The notes: generated by a model not told the origin, from the letters alone. A stretch of 64,000 bases of DNA from Pollenia angustigena (GCA_930367215.1 OV884058.1:173582478-173646477); one strand, 5' to 3'; counted from the stretch's first letter, positions 44,911 through 57,515 are shown. Translations and numbers: made by a program.

Positions 44911-47900
44911 ATTGAATGTTTAATTGATACTATTAATTTTTTTACTGGTGCAAATTTAAATTATTTTTTAATTAATATCACAAATTTCTTAATTTAAATT
45001 AATTTATTTGTTTTCCGGGTACAATACGCCAAAAAAAATCTAAGCACTTTTTTTTCAATTAAGCCCTTAATCAAAAATCAAATCAGTTCTAATAAAAAGT
45101 TTAAAATTTCGCCGATATTTATATTGGCATCGTTTACGGTATTCGTTACCTCCCTAATTAAAAACATCAGCTTAACTGTTGTTACGTTTAATTAATTTAA
45201 TAGAAATTAAATGGTTTTCTTTTCGTTTTGTTTTATTTACAAAAGTCTAGATCATGTGATAAGTGCATTGAAATAACAAATTGTAAATAAACAAATATAA
45301 TCAATCACCTGTAAATGAGTATTTCCCATTCGATCGTGCAATTGTGGTGTCGAGTGCTGAATGTTTGAATTTAATTATTTTTTAGCGCCGACAATTATGG
45401 CGCAAAAGGTGTGTTTGTTAACTCAGTTAATAAAATAAAGTTTGAGTAACAAATTTGAAAATTCAGGGGAATTTATAATTTATGACTTGTTGCAATGTGC
45501 GGTGATCTCAAAGATTTTAAGTCTTTATGTCGCGACAAATATAAATAGTTGGGGTGTTTTTTATAACCCCCACAGTCACGAGTGGAAAATAAGGGTATAC
45601 TAAGTTTTTCACTCCGTATGTAAGAATGTTATTGTTCTGGCCTTTTTGAGTGATTTAAAGTCGGTTTAGCCATGAACGTCCTTTTGTCTGTTTATTGGAA
45701 ACACGATTACATTCGAACAACTCAACAACAAATAAACTTCACATACTAATTTCTTTCTTATTTAAAGTATTAAAGACTAGTTTACACGGTGAAACAATGT
45801 ATTAAGCATTGCAAAAAATTATGTAGAGTGAGAAAAATCTTATCATGTAAAAGCAAAATGTATTGAGTAAAAGCAAAATGTATTGCTAAACCATTCATTG
45901 CTGTTCTTGAAAATGATTTATCAATATTAATTTCGCTTATTCTTTTTTTGACGGCAAGCAAACGCAGCAAAAGAAAAAAAAAATTAAGAAAAGCCTATTA
46001 CTTACTACAAGAGCAATTCTTTTAAAAGGGATTGCTTTACTGACAACTTAAGCTGATACAATTTTTCTTTCTTTTTCTTCTTTTGCTGTGCTCTTTTCCT
46101 TAAGCTAATATAAGCAAAACCCCCTTTTTTAATCGATATTCGTCCGTTTTACTGCCTGTTTCGGTGGCTGGTTGTCTGTCACAATTTCGGATATCATTTG
46201 ATACAATTTTGGTCATACGTTCTAATTGATGCTAGATCCAGAATAATTCCCTCTCTAAAACTATTTTAACAGGAAAATTTTGATATAGATGTTAATATCA
46301 AGATTATAGTTAGTACAAATAACTCCTATAAACCTCTAAACCTCAACCATGCTCATGGGCCTAAAATATGTACACTTTAAAAAATTTGCCTGTAAATACT
46401 GTGGTGTATTTTGTAAATTAAATATCTGCAATCTAAAGGGACTCTTTTTTTAACTTTAATGTCTGTACTCCGAAAATATTTTAAATTTAATAAGGTTTTA
46501 CAAAACAAATTTTTTCTGAAAATTTTCCTAATAAACGATTGTATAATTTAATACCATAGAGAGTCTGGAATATAAAGATGATATCTGCTTGCTGTCTCAC
46601 AGTTATCTCCACATGTCAGATAACTCAAATGCCTTGAGAGCGGAGCTCTAAAAGAACACTCTTAGTAACAACAAATTCCGAACAAGAGTGTTAAGGGACA
46701 AAGAGGCTTAAATTTGTATTCACATGTTGAGCAGAACGGTCTTGTCAGTTGAGCAAACGGCATTTAGAATGTTATCCCAAAAATTCCATAGCGAAAAAAG
46801 TGTTTTTTTGACAAATTTTCAAAAATTAAAACGCTGCTTAGTCGTAAATGGCCTTGACTTAGTCACATACCGACACAACAAAACTGCTTTCGATTCGTAA
46901 GCACATGGTAACACACGTGGACCGAATGGAGAGAGTTCGTGGTGGCTGTGCGTTGATGAGATACATCGGAATTTTTAAAAAAGTTGATTTTGAATTTCTT
47001 GTTAGTTCGGGCGTTTTGTGTTTAAGGTAACGACATACATATATGTATATAGATTTAAGAATCATTTCTTAATACGGGGGTGAACCTTTTTTGATTTGCA
47101 AGAGAAAGCCACCAGAACTTTTAAATATTTCCATCTTCAACTAATTAATATTCATTGGGAAACCCATTGCTTTTTAATTGTGCACAAATAATACTTAAAA
47201 CTACCCCTTAGGTATACCCTTGTAAATACTTGAATAAACCTTATTACTACATTTTTATACCATCTCTATATCACCCTGACACAAGTACCACCTCCCTAAT
47301 TTCCCATTCTACTTCACAATACAAATAAAAACTTCCACAATGTTAAAGATTATTATTTTGTGTAAAATGTTTTAATTTTCTACATGGTATTAAGTACCAA
47401 TTTGAGTCTCTCAAAAGTGTACTACATTTTCAATTGCAGATAGAACAAAATTTTTAATTATTTTATTATTTCATTTTAAATTAAATATAATTGTCTTTAT
47501 TTTGTTTTTGTATTTCAAAAGTTAGAAATATGTTTATGGCATTAAAATTGTCATGTTGTTTCTTCTAATCGCTTTTCCTAATCAAAAATCGAGTGGAATA
47601 AGCACAAGGCAAATTAAAAATCTTAACAAAACATAATAACAATAAAATGTTAATAATAATAAATAAATTTAATTATAATATATGTAAATAAAGGTTTGCG
47701 AAAAAATTACGCACATTTAACTATAAAATAGTCAGACATGGGACAAATGCCTAAATGCATTGAATTTTTTAACATTCAATCAAATCAATGTAAACGAAAA
47801 TTTATTGCTTTACTTTTCACTTTCTTTATCATTTTTAAGGCACTATTTTTTGCATCACATTATGTACATATCTCACTTTTTTAGATTATACTACCGCATT

Positions 47901-48298
47901 TGAATGCATATTCGGTTGCAAAATTCGGGTAAAAGTCTAATAAAAACTCAATATGATGACTTTCAATGCAGTGATTTACACAACAGCAAACTATGCGAAC
48001 CATTACCTTCCAAATCGAGTGATAGATAATTATGTCTTATGTTTTCACTCATTTTTGTTGCTTGTTATACAAAAGGATTGTTTGTTTTCTAATAATTAAT
48101 CAATGATCCCAAAAGTATCGTTTTATGTGACATCAATATTAAAACTTGTAATTGCGAATTTCGCTAATACGAGCGCTAACTTCGAAAAAAGTCTTATCAC
48201 CGTTGAATTCAGCGTTCTCCAATTAGTTTTACCAGTAGGGTGGCCAGCTTGTTGAAATGTGGAACTAGCACAGTTTCATTATATATCCAGCCATGCCC
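44911..48298. other. Long gene-free AT-rich stretch
   Basis: No gene was recognised. One GGGTATA-family scrap lies at 45565-45625 (GGGTATACTAAGTTTTTCAC) and weak dispersed-repeat words lie near 46130-46200. The open frames here (at most 68 residues) look like chance. Confidence 0.45.
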
Positions 48299-48746
48299 CA
48301 GAGTACAATTACATTTGGAAACGGAATTCATTCCGTATTTTGGTACTTCAGAAAATGACGAATACTTTTTCGGAATGAAAACAATTTTTTTTTCATGAAC
48401 GGAATGGGAGTTTTCTGTATCTGAGAGTAGTAATAGTTTTTAAATTATTAGTATTTTTTAATCAATTAAAAAAATTATTTAAAAAGTATTTAAATATAAT
48501 TAATGTGATAATTGAATCAATTACAGTAGAATCCCGATAATGCGTAATCGCAAGGGACCGGCCATTTCTTAAGAATTATAGAAGTTTTCGATTAAGCTGG
48601 GTTTCCATTTAACGGGGTTAAAATAAATTAAATTCTAATTAACGGGGGTTTTTCAATATATTTACTTAAACGATAAAAAAAAAACATAAAAGACAATTGT
48701 TAAAAATAAAATATATAAAAATTATTCATGCAACAAACTGATCTTA

Positions 48747-49112
48747 CCCTGCAAATAATATGACCAGTCCAAACACGCATGTAAAGAGTAGCCCACAACG
48801 GACCAGGTCCAAAAGTAACCCAAACGTATGGAAAAAACATGGTCTATTTAACATTACGATGTCCTAGGGGAGGACCATATAACCCACCTTTGGACTACTA
48901 AGGAATAGTTTTAAAACTACTTCATGGTATACACAAAAGGATTAGTTTTGAAGTCGTTTAAAAACGAAAGCATGTCGGTAAAACCCGAAGACATGTCGTC
49001 TAACTACAAACACTTTTTAACAATGACATGGTCCATGCTTGCATTTCATCGGACCAGTCCAGGGAGTAGTCCATTTTATCAAAATGGATCAGGTGGTCCA
49101 ATTTTATTTGCA
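48747..49112. mobile_element. CCCTGCAAATAATA-family MITE, right tip missing
   Basis: The left end follows TA. The right end stops at TTTATTTGCA without the final GGG and TA. The interior shares GGACCAGTCC, GACATGGTCCATGCTTGCAT and GGTCCAATTTTATTTGCA with the other two copies. Confidence 0.7.
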
Positions 49113-49726
49113 ATAAACACACACACAAACAAAGCAAAAACCCACGCAAAAAGTAGCGGTAAACAAAAAATCGTTATTTCCATGTTTCTGTTGTTTTTAT
49201 TACGAATTATAAGTGGTAGTTAGTAGAGTTGTCAACCGATTAAGAATAATTCGATTAATCGATCAAACAAAAACAAACTCTTGTTCGAATAATTTAAAAA
49301 TGTCGATTTTCGAATAACGAATAGATCGATTAAATTATGTCGATTAATCGAACAATTTTTTTTTATTAAAAAATAAATTAATAAAAGACCAATAAGAAAT
49401 AAAAGCTTAGAATTTGATTTATTCTCATACGTTTTTAGTGATTTTATACAAAATGTAGAAAAAGTAAAAAATATTGTTGCAATAGCCCTCATTGTAATAA
49501 ATTTCAATGTTTAGTAGGCAAAAACCGTGTTAAATATTCATTGTATTTCAAAAATGTATCTTATGCTCGTATTAAACAAATCTTTGATAAACAGTTGTAA
49601 CAGCTGTTTTCTTTTTAAATCAAACGTTAAACAATTTTCATGAAATGTTGATTAAGTTAATCAGAGCCGTACAGATGATAAAGAAAAAAATGCAACAAAC
49701 AAATTTACATTTCTTTAAATTACACT

Positions 49727-51145
49727 ACGTGACAAAATTTCAACAAAGTCATGACCAAATGAATCTGACAGCTAATCTTTATGTAAAATTTTCCGCTGAA
49801 TCCGAATAAGAAGTCAGAATTGTCAAAAGTAGAACAGTTTTTGAGATATTCCAAAATAACCGTTATTTGTGTTTTTAAAAAAGATGAAGTGACTGAAATG
49901 CAAATACCTTCAAAAATTTTAAAGGGATTATGTAATTCTTTCTTTCTAGTGAAAGGTTATAAAATTTTTAAAATAACCATGGATTGCTTGTGAAGATTGG
50001 TCAAGAAATGACAGAGTTACAGGGGACAAAAGTTCAAGCTTCATTGAAAATTTTATGATTTTATTCAATTTTGCTCTATTCAAGTTATTTTTTTTAAACC
50101 AATGATTTTAAAATCCTAATATTTTATTGCATGCGACATTAGACTATTTTTATATGAACATTTTGCGTCCAACAAGACATAGATTGGTACAAAAATGACA
50201 AAGCTACAGAATGTTTAGTAAATTAACCCACATAGAAATTCAATAGTTTAAAGCAGTGATAACCAAGCTCCGAACTAACCATGCCCCGAACGCACGCACA
50301 CAAAGATATTATGTGCTTGCGTGCGGTCGCAGAGACTGATGCTAGCCTGATGTTTTGAAACGAACAAAGTTGTTGTATACATGTGAATTGTCGACCGTGT
50401 CTGTGTGAAATATACGATTATTGACTGCCTCGCGAGTCTATGGAGTGGCTATCACTGGTTTAAAGCAATTTTTAATATTTACTAGATGACCCGTGCGAAT
50501 ATTTCGCACCGTAATTTTTATCAATGAAAATATTAATTTTTCAATTTCTAATTATTTTTCGTCATTAGTGTTAGAAATAAGCTTTAAAATGAGATATCAT
50601 TCATTAAATTTGATGCGGTGGTATGGGAGATATTTGCAACCGACAAAAAAAAGTGCTTTAGAAATAATATATACTAGATGACCCGTGCGAATATTTCGCA
50701 CCGTAATTTTTATCAATGAAAATATTAATTTTCCAATTTCTAATTATTTTTCGTCATTAGTGTTAGAAATAAGCTTTTAAATGAGATATCATTCATTAAA
50801 TTTGATGCGGTGGTATGGGAGATATTTGCAACCGACAAAAAAAAGTGCTTTAGAAATAATATATATGATGATTGTTACTAAAAATTTAGCTTTGTATATT
50901 AATTTGTTGTGGGTTAGTTCAATTAATCTTCTGTAACTTTGTCATTTTTGCACCGATGCGGATCCTATTGGGCACAAAATGTTCGTATTGAAACAGGCTA
51001 AAATTTTATTTCTTGGATATTTGCATTTCAGTCACAGCATCTTTTTGACAATTCTGACTTCATATTCAGATTCAGCGGAAAAATTTACATAAAGATTAGC
51101 TGTCAAATTCATTTGGTCAAAAAATTGTCACGAAGTGTTATTAAA
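49727..51145. mobile_element. Foldback-like element with long inverted arms
   Basis: 49727-49910 (CACTACGTGACAAAATTTCA, GACAGCTAATCTTTATGTAA) is inverted at 51010-51145. The similarity extends inward in pieces (CGTCCAACAAGACA near 50165 versus its counterpart near 50970). No coding. It lies inside the hAT element at 49224. Confidence 0.55.
50481..50864 (+). repeat. 192-bp direct tandem duplication
   Basis: Two copies start ACTAGATGACCCGTGCGAAT at 50481 and 50673. They are almost identical (a T/C difference near 50539 versus 50731 and an A/T difference near 50586). It lies in the loop of the foldback element. No coding. Confidence 0.85.
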
Positions 51146-51489
51146 AATGGATAAAAATACTTTAATAAAGTGATCAGAACATCATTTTAAACATATTAAC
51201 ATATTAATGGAATTGTGAAAATTTACGAATTATTTAAAGTCAAATAAAATAAAAATAAAATCACTAAGAAGATGTACACGCGAGGGGTACTTACATGGTG
51301 AACGATTCTATATTATACTCAGTTTGAGAATTCGATGTCGTTAATGAAGTGATTAAGTTGTAATCATGTCAATTAACAAATAACTCCAATATATGGATAA
51401 TCATCTCGATTTTGATGTGATTAGAGCTTAATCACGCTCGAGTTGCTTAAACGCGTTTAAAGTGTGAACATAGCATAAGTGTCACAATA

Positions 51490-51745
51490 TTACAATAGAA
51501 AACGATGTAGTAGAAGATAATCCAACGACATCAAAATATGCCGAACTTCTTCCAACATACAGAGAGACAGCGGTTTTTTAAGAATTAATGATTTTACGAT
51601 TCCTTTAAGCAATACAACGATATGGAGCTTTGATGAAAAGTTGTACGCATCAAAAAAAGAAGTCATAGTGGATTTGAAAAAAAATAAAGAAGAAAATGGA
51701 AGATTTTCCATAGTTGTAAATTAACGGACGGATGTATCTTATTTA
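51490..51745 (+). pseudogene. Possible hAT transposase relic
   Basis: On the plus strand, with frameshifts and stops, pieces read TTSKYAELLPTYRETAVF, then TIWSFDEKLYASKKE, then GRFSIVVN followed by RTDVSYLKYV. The last resembles the start of the hAT catalytic domain (FSxxxDxWTD), and the surrounding element has hAT ends. This is a weak assignment by eye; the frame is broken. Confidence 0.25.
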
Positions 51746-52445
51746 AAATATGTAATTTTTTTTTTATTCGTTATTCTTATCGATTAATCGAATAATTTTT
51801 CAGATTTAATCGTTAGATCGAACGAACAAAAACAATTATTTGAATTATTCGAACAAATCTAAAAGGCGAATAATTGACAACTCTAGTAGTATGCAAACAA
51901 TTACGATTTATAAGAGGTGAAGAAGATTTTATTTGAAAAAAAAATTACGAATTAGCGAGGGGACCAAAATGTTTGGAAATTTTAAGAACTAACGAGATTT
52001 TTTCAAGGGACCGACAGTTTATTACGAATTATTGGGAATAACGATTTATCGGGGTACGAATTATCGGGATTTGACTGTATTTTCTTTGTTGAAAGAACAT
52101 TTCAAATATATTTTTGATTTAATTAACATTTTAGTTGTTTTGAAATAAATTTTGAATTAAAATATAAATTAAATAACAAAAAATTATTTCGTTTAAAATA
52201 AAATAATTCAAACTTGTGAAATTGTTGTTGGAAATTGTCAAAATCAATCAAAACATTGTTTGAAACGGTAGATTTTTTTTCCAGTTTTTTAATTAAAATT
52301 AAAAATATCATTTATTAAAAACAAAATATTAAATTTTTAGTAATCAATATAATTATTTTGGAGAAAATTTTTAATTTTTTCTGTGAATAAACAATATGTT
52401 TTCTTCAATTCCGAACGGAATCATTCCGATTGGAATTGTTGTCTG

Positions 52446-53351
52446 TGACATGGCCCATTGTTCCATATTATGAGTGTCGGTCTTAAAAATTGGTATTATG
52501 ATTGTTGTTATGTGTTTTACATTGTAGTTGACGTACATTTTTAATAATATCGACAAAAATTTCAAATGATTACGACTTAGAACACGACAAATACGCTCGA
52601 TTTTTATAATAAAGAAGTGAAGTAAGAATGCCAAAATTTGTTTTGCTTAAAACTCATCGATCGTATTTGTCTTCTGAAAAGAATTCAATTGGGGAACAAG
52701 TTTTCTATAGAATTCTCACTAGTCGAAAATGTTTCCAGCAGCAAAAACCACCGGTCAAATTATTTTTGTTTTCCGCTTCGCAGACCCCCTAAAAACCTTT
52801 TAGAGAATCCAAGTAGTGCAAAAACCTTTATTTAAAAAGAACTTTTGCACATAAAACTATTAATAAAAAGAGGTAAAAAATTAACGTTTATTTTGTAAAA
52901 TATCTTTTAGATTATTTTCAGTGCACAAATAAAAGTAAAACTTCCAATTACAATAAACATTTAGAACTATTTTTTAATTTTATTTTTTTGCAGTTATTAA
53001 TGAAAAAAATGGTTAAACAAATTTTAATAAGTGACGTAAATTTAAAGGTGCTACTTAAAAACAAAATACGTTTAAATAACTTAAACTGAAAAAAAAATAA
53101 AAATAAAAAAATATCTAAACAAACAATAACTTCAAACCTAAGAAAATAACAGTTTATTTGTCAACATTTAATTAATGATAAAAAATACAATAAAATTATT
53201 CTCAAAAAAAAGAAGATCATGCTCTAAGAATTACGATATTTCACGCTCAGGCAGCGTTGCCAGAAGCTTCTACGAAATAAATCATCTTTTGGTGAAAAAA
53301 AATCATATCATTTTTTAATTTAAACATTTTATTACAAAAGCAAAATACATA
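52446..53351. other. Unassigned AT-rich stretch
   Basis: No gene or complete repeat was recognised. The 87-residue frame at 52371-52634 is likely chance. Confidence 0.4.
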
Positions 53352-53501
53352 CAGTCGGGCCTTGATTATCCGTGATGGTCGGGACCAGAAGCATTACGGA
53401 TAATCGATTTTCACGGTTAATCGAATAACAATTTTGATTATACAGGTTTTTTTTTTTTAAATATTTTAAATAATTTAACAAGTGAACATTGGTGTACATT
53501 A

Positions 53502-54629
53502 GAGCGGCTCAAGTTGTATGGAAGCAAAATTCGTACTCGATGAACCCTCCTAAAAGTGAACCTTGGACATTTTTAAGATGACATTTTAAATATTTCGGCT
53601 CCAGGGTTGACCTCTCGTGAGCTGGACCAGTTTGAAAAAGGGTCTATTTTTGCATGTTTTGTTGCTTTTAAGAATCTGTGTCCTTACCAACATATACAAG
53701 TTGAATATCGTAAGAAAGGTTTTTTTAAGGCGCGTCCAACTGTATATAAAATTTGGCCAAGGACGATCGTCCATGTCCTTTTTTTTAAGGATTTTCTGTA
53801 AAAAAAACGGTTTTTGAATTTTTTGTTCGGGGTTGTTTGTAATAAAAGTGCCAAATAAACATATTTTAATCTTTAGTCGATTTAATTAAATACGGGTCTC
53901 AACTTTCTTTGGAATTCGTGCTAGTTCGCGTTTTGACTAAAACCCTTTGTTTTAAATAGGGCAATATGGGTATCAAATTTTATCTTTTGCCAAGTATATA
54001 ATCTTTGTATGTAAATAATTTAGATTTGTGCAAATTAGATGCATTTTACACGGTGCTCTGGAATATATATAAATGCGATTTTGTAGTAACTCTAATATGA
54101 TAACGGATTTAGTTTCTAGATCATGTATGGATGAAAATAGGACTAAAGAAAGAAAAAAAAGAAATGATCCAAATATAAAATTTGACACCGATATTGCCCT
54201 ATTTAAAACAAAGGGTTACCACCCCATTGCATTTTAGTCAAAACGCGAACTAGCACGAATTTCAAAAAAAGCTGAGACCCGTATTTAATTAAATCGACTA
54301 AAGATTAAAATATGTTAATTTGGCACTTTTATTACAAACAACCCCAAACAAAAAATTCAAAAACAGTTTTTTTTTGTACAGGAAATCCTTAAAAAAAGGA
54401 CATGGATGATCGTCCTTGGACAAATTTTATATACGATACCCAACTTGTATATGTTGGTAAGGAAACAGATTCTTAAAGTAACAAAACGTGCAAAAATAGA
54501 CCCTTTTTCAAACTGGTCCAGCTCACGAGAGGTCAACCCTGGAGGCGAAATATTTAAAATGAAATCTTAAAAAAGTCCAAGGTTCATTTTTAGGAGGGTA
54601 CATCGAGCACTTTTTTTGGTGAGTCGCTC
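53502..54629. mobile_element. 1.1 kb foldback element with about 460-bp arms
   Basis: GAGCGGCTCAAG at the left is mirrored by TGAGTCGCTC at the right, with TA on both sides. The arms stay paired over almost the whole length (for example CGTGAGCTGGACCAGTTTG at 53617 and CAAACTGGTCCAGCTCACG at 54510). A 170-base loop lies near 54000-54165. Open frames in the arms are mirror images and not gene candidates. Confidence 0.8.
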
Positions 54630-54811
54630 TAGTGTACATACATATTTACATTAAAAAAATTAATTCAAGAAGTTTATGTACATTTTTAAATTAACTAAGT
54701 ATGTATACATTAAATTTTCTACTGAAATCATGAGGAAAATAAGAACATTTAAAAAAAATTTTTTAAGAAACGCTTTTCTTAAAAAAGATCTTTAAAAAAA
54801 ATTTTTGCATA

Positions 54812-55620
54812 CCCCCCCCCCCTAGATTTTATCCTGGCTACGCCCATGTATTCGTGTATTGTCATCGGGAATATGCATGCCTGCAAAGTTTCATCCATTT
54901 GCATTGAGTAAAAGGCGATCAAAAAAGAATTTTACAAAAAAAATGTTTGACCCCCCCCCCCCCCTCCCCTAGATTTTATCCCGGCTTCGCCCATGTATTC
55001 GTGTATTGTCATCGGGAATATGTATGCCTGCAAAGTTTCATCCATTTGCATTGATTATAAGGCGGTTAAATTAACGTTACAGGTTTTGATTTTCCGAAGT
55101 GAAGCTACAGAAAAGGTTTTAAAAAATTGTGCCCGCCTCCCCCCCTATATTTTATCCTGGCTACGCCCATGTATTCGTGTATTGTCATCGGGAATATGTA
55201 TGCCTGCAAAGTTTCATCCATTTGCATTGAGTATAAGGCGGTTAAATTAACGTTACAAGATTTGATTTTCCGAAGTGAAGCTAAAGAAAAGGTTTTAAAA
55301 AATTTTACCCGCCCGCCCCTATATATTATCCTGGCTACGCCCATGTATTCGTGTACTGTCATCGGGAATATGTATGCCTGCAAAGTTTCATCCATTTGCA
55401 TTGAGTAAAAGGCAGTCAAAAAAGCATTTTACCAAAAAAAAAAAAAATTTTTTTGCCACCCCCCCCCCCCCCCTAGAGTTTATCCTGGCTACGCTCATGT
55501 ATTCGGGAATATGTAGAGTTTCATCCATTTGCATTGAGTATAAGGCGGTTAAATTAATGTTACAAGATTTGATTTTCCGAAGTGAAGCTAAAGAAAAGGT
55601 TTTAAAAAGGAAATTAATCT
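54812..55620 (+). repeat. Tandem array of five units with poly-C spacers
   Basis: Five units begin at poly-C or C-rich runs (near 54812, 54951, 55138, 55308 and 55459). Each has TTTATCCTGGCTACGCCCAT, then TCGGGAATATGTATGCCTGC and AAAGTTTCATCCATTTGCAT. Two unit lengths occur, about 150 bp and about 175 bp. The longer has an extra AACGTTACA and TTTTCCGAAGTGAAGC block. The longer period is close to a multiple of three, so a repeated peptide frame appears; I regard that as a by-product. Confidence 0.85.
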
Positions 55621-56446
55621 AATATTTTTCAACTGCCATCACGGATAATAGAGGTAATCACGGTTAATCGAATGAAACAATCTGAAAACATTGAAAACAA
55701 TAGACTTTTCGTTGGCCATCACGGTTATTCGGGTTTACTGGTTAACCGGATCACGGACAATCGAGGCCCGACTACCCTACCTTATCTATACAAAATGAAA
55801 TATGTTAAAATTGTGCTTATAGTTAAAGTTTCAATACAAATCTTTCTTTAACTAAATTTCAAATCAATTTTTATTTTGTAAAAAATACCATAAAAAATAA
55901 AAATTATTTTAAAAAAGCACTAAAAAGCACTAGTTCGAACAAAAAAAACAGCGTTAAAAAGCACTTAGCCATTTTTACAATTTAATTAAACACAAAACAA
56001 GTTGCATTCGGCTGTGCAAAATATGACATATTAACATTCGTATATAAACATTTTTAAATGTATTATTATTATCTTCAATAAAAATATCAACCAAATCACT
56101 TGTATCACCATCAGCTGAGTTTGAATTGGCCATAAAACAGTTTTAAAGTAATACAGTGCGAGCTCGATTTTCGTAACTCGAAAAAAATCGTACCTGTTGC
56201 AATTACCGAAAATTGTTAATTTAAAAAAAAGCTTCTATTTTATCGTTTAAATAAATAATTAAATAAATCGTGCAAAGTTTAATAAAACAATTGGCGTTTG
56301 ATTTTGTCCAACTATTTTAACCTACGTACGCTTCTGAATAAAGAACACACATAAGGTCCTAATAGAAAATACATGTATGTTTGTATTCTGATACTTAATC
56401 AACCTTTTTTGCACAAGAGGTAGAAGTGCACAACACGCGGTTATTC

Positions 56447-57054
56447 CCCAGCAAAAACTTTGCTTACAAAATAAGCAGACAAATAATGAGAATTTGACGA
56501 GCCGTCTACTTACTTTTCTACTAGAAAAAGTACTTATTTTTGTTCGAGATGTCCCAAAAGTAATCCTTTATAATTTAGCCTATTATAATACAAAAAATAA
56601 TAGGTTTTTTTATACTTAAAATTTTTATAAAAATATATAGTTACACAAAGTCAATAAAGTAAAATTTTTTTAAATTTTTTTTTTTTAATTATTTTTTTTA
56701 TTTTTATTTTTTTTAATTATTTTTTTTTTATTTTTTCTTATTTTATTTTATTTTACTTTATTTTATTTTTTATTTTTTTTTCTGTCTCTGGCGGGATTCG
56801 ATCGCGCAACCTCGGTGCTGATAGACTAGCTCTCTACCAGCTAGCCTACCGGGGCAGTGTTTTTTTACTATAATGACTATAATGACATTTTTATTGTCAT
56901 AATGAAAATTTAAATTTTTCTGTATATTTAAGATATAATAATAAAGTTATTATTTAATATATAACTAATAATCCAAAAAGTGGCGAATAAAGCTACAAAG
57001 TAATGAATTCTTGAAGTCATTAAAAGTAGGATTGTAAGTAAAGTTTTTGCTGGG
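56447..57054 (-). mobile_element. TIR element carrying a tRNA-like segment, copy 1
   Basis: CCCAGCAAAAACTTTGCTTA at the left corresponds to TAAGTAAAGTTTTTGCTGGG at the right. It is the reverse complement of 58379-58993 for nearly its full length. It has a long T/A-rich tract (about 56665-56780) directly beside the tRNA-like part. Flanks TC/TC do not show the TA seen at copy 2. Confidence 0.8.
56782..56857 (-). repeat. tRNA-like segment inside the TIR element, copy 1
   Basis: The minus strand starts CTGCCCCGGTAGGCTAGCTG. It has box A-like TAGCTGGTAGAGAGC and box B-like GCGATCGAATCC, ends CCAGAGACAG and is followed by an A-rich tail. The spacing of the two boxes fits a tRNA. It is not expected to be a working tRNA because the acceptor ends do not pair well. 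It looks like a minimal tRNA-derived SINE. Confidence 0.65.
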
Positions 57055-57179
57055 TCGGAGACGATTGTCGTGCGTTTGAAAACTAAAGCGCATGAAAAAT
57101 GGCAGGTTATACAACGCTCGTTATAAAAGCATTTTCTGTCAGCTGTTTTTAATTTAGAAATCACTTTGCTTATATCAAG

Positions 57180-57515
57180 TTACGGCTCTTTTTTATTGTT
57201 TTTAAAGTCTTTGCGTCCTTTTTTTACGGCTTCCGACTGCATGTTTTCACAATCACAATTCCTAATATTTTCCAAGCTATTTTCTATTTTTGAAACAGTG
57301 TCTACATCTTTAAAAAAAAGGTTAACTGAAACAAAATACATCGTTTTATTACGATTACTTAATATGTTGTCAACGCTAAAAAGTGTGACGTTTTGTAAAA
57401 TTTCCAAATTGCTAAGAAGCCTAGCTCTAACCTCGTAAATAACTTTTCTTTTATCACTTTTTTTATTATTTGAAATCTTAAAATTTTTACAGGCCTTCTT
57501 AAAATTGTACCCCAA
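57180..57515 (-). pseudogene. hAT transposase fragment
   Basis: This is a 111-residue frame. It reads KVIYEVRARLLSNLEILQNV, then TLFSVDNILS, and later VSVNLFFKDVDTVSKIENSL. The layout (a helix with many charged residues, then NLEILQNVTLFSVDNIL) resembles the C-terminal half of hAT transposases as I remember them, and the element has hAT ends. No catalytic residue or dimerisation WW pair is identifiable. The call rests partly on context. Confidence 0.4.

Larger units (their letters stand above)
49224..51885. mobile_element. 2.7 kb hAT-type element, degraded
   Basis: TAGAGTTGTCAACC at the left is mirrored by TTGACAACTCTA at the right. The 8-bp flanks are GTAGTTAG (49216-49223) and GTAGTATG (51886-51893), a slightly mutated duplication. 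Sub-terminal TCGATTAATCGA words occur at both ends and may be binding sites. It holds a foldback-type insertion and a relic of possible transposase coding near 51490-51740. Confidence 0.7.
48524..52077. mobile_element. Pogo-like element split by nested insertions
   Basis: The left end is CAGTAGAATCCCGATAATGC and the right end is GAATTATCGGGATTTGACTG, with TA on both sides. Own pieces are 48524-48746, 49113-49223 and 51886-52077. It matches 4118-4621. Confidence 0.75.
48299..52445 (-). mobile_element. hAT-like element, interrupted by a pogo-like element
   Basis: The left end CAGAGTACAATTACATTTGG resembles the right end read inward, CAGACAACAATTCCAATCGG. GGAATNATTCCG words follow at both ends. 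Own sequence is 48299-48523 and 52078-52445. It is the same family as 1-393 plus 9713-10000. An 8-bp duplication is not obvious (CCATGCCC versus TGACATGG). No coding. Confidence 0.5.
53352..55774. mobile_element. Second pogo-like family, carrying two insertions
   Basis: The left end CAGTCGGGCCTTGATTATCC follows TA. The right end is ATCGAGGCCCGACTA, its near inverse with the tip altered. CACGGATAATCG / CACGGTTAATCG words repeat at both ends. Own pieces are 53352-53500 and about 55621-55774. It holds a foldback element and a tandem array. No coding. Confidence 0.65.

Noticed and set aside
53586..53817. Several 62-66-residue frames on both strands
   Set aside because: They lie in the arms of a foldback element and are mirrored in the other arm; there is no independent coding signal.
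54812..55620. CRISPR-like repeat-spacer pattern
   Set aside because: Repeats are about 90 bases with conserved spacers, in an animal transposon context; it is an ordinary tandem array.
54993..55622. Repeated-peptide frames (MYSCIVIGNMYACKV type)
   Set aside because: They arise because the longer tandem unit is close to a multiple of three. The same array is open on both strands, and the shorter units break the frame.
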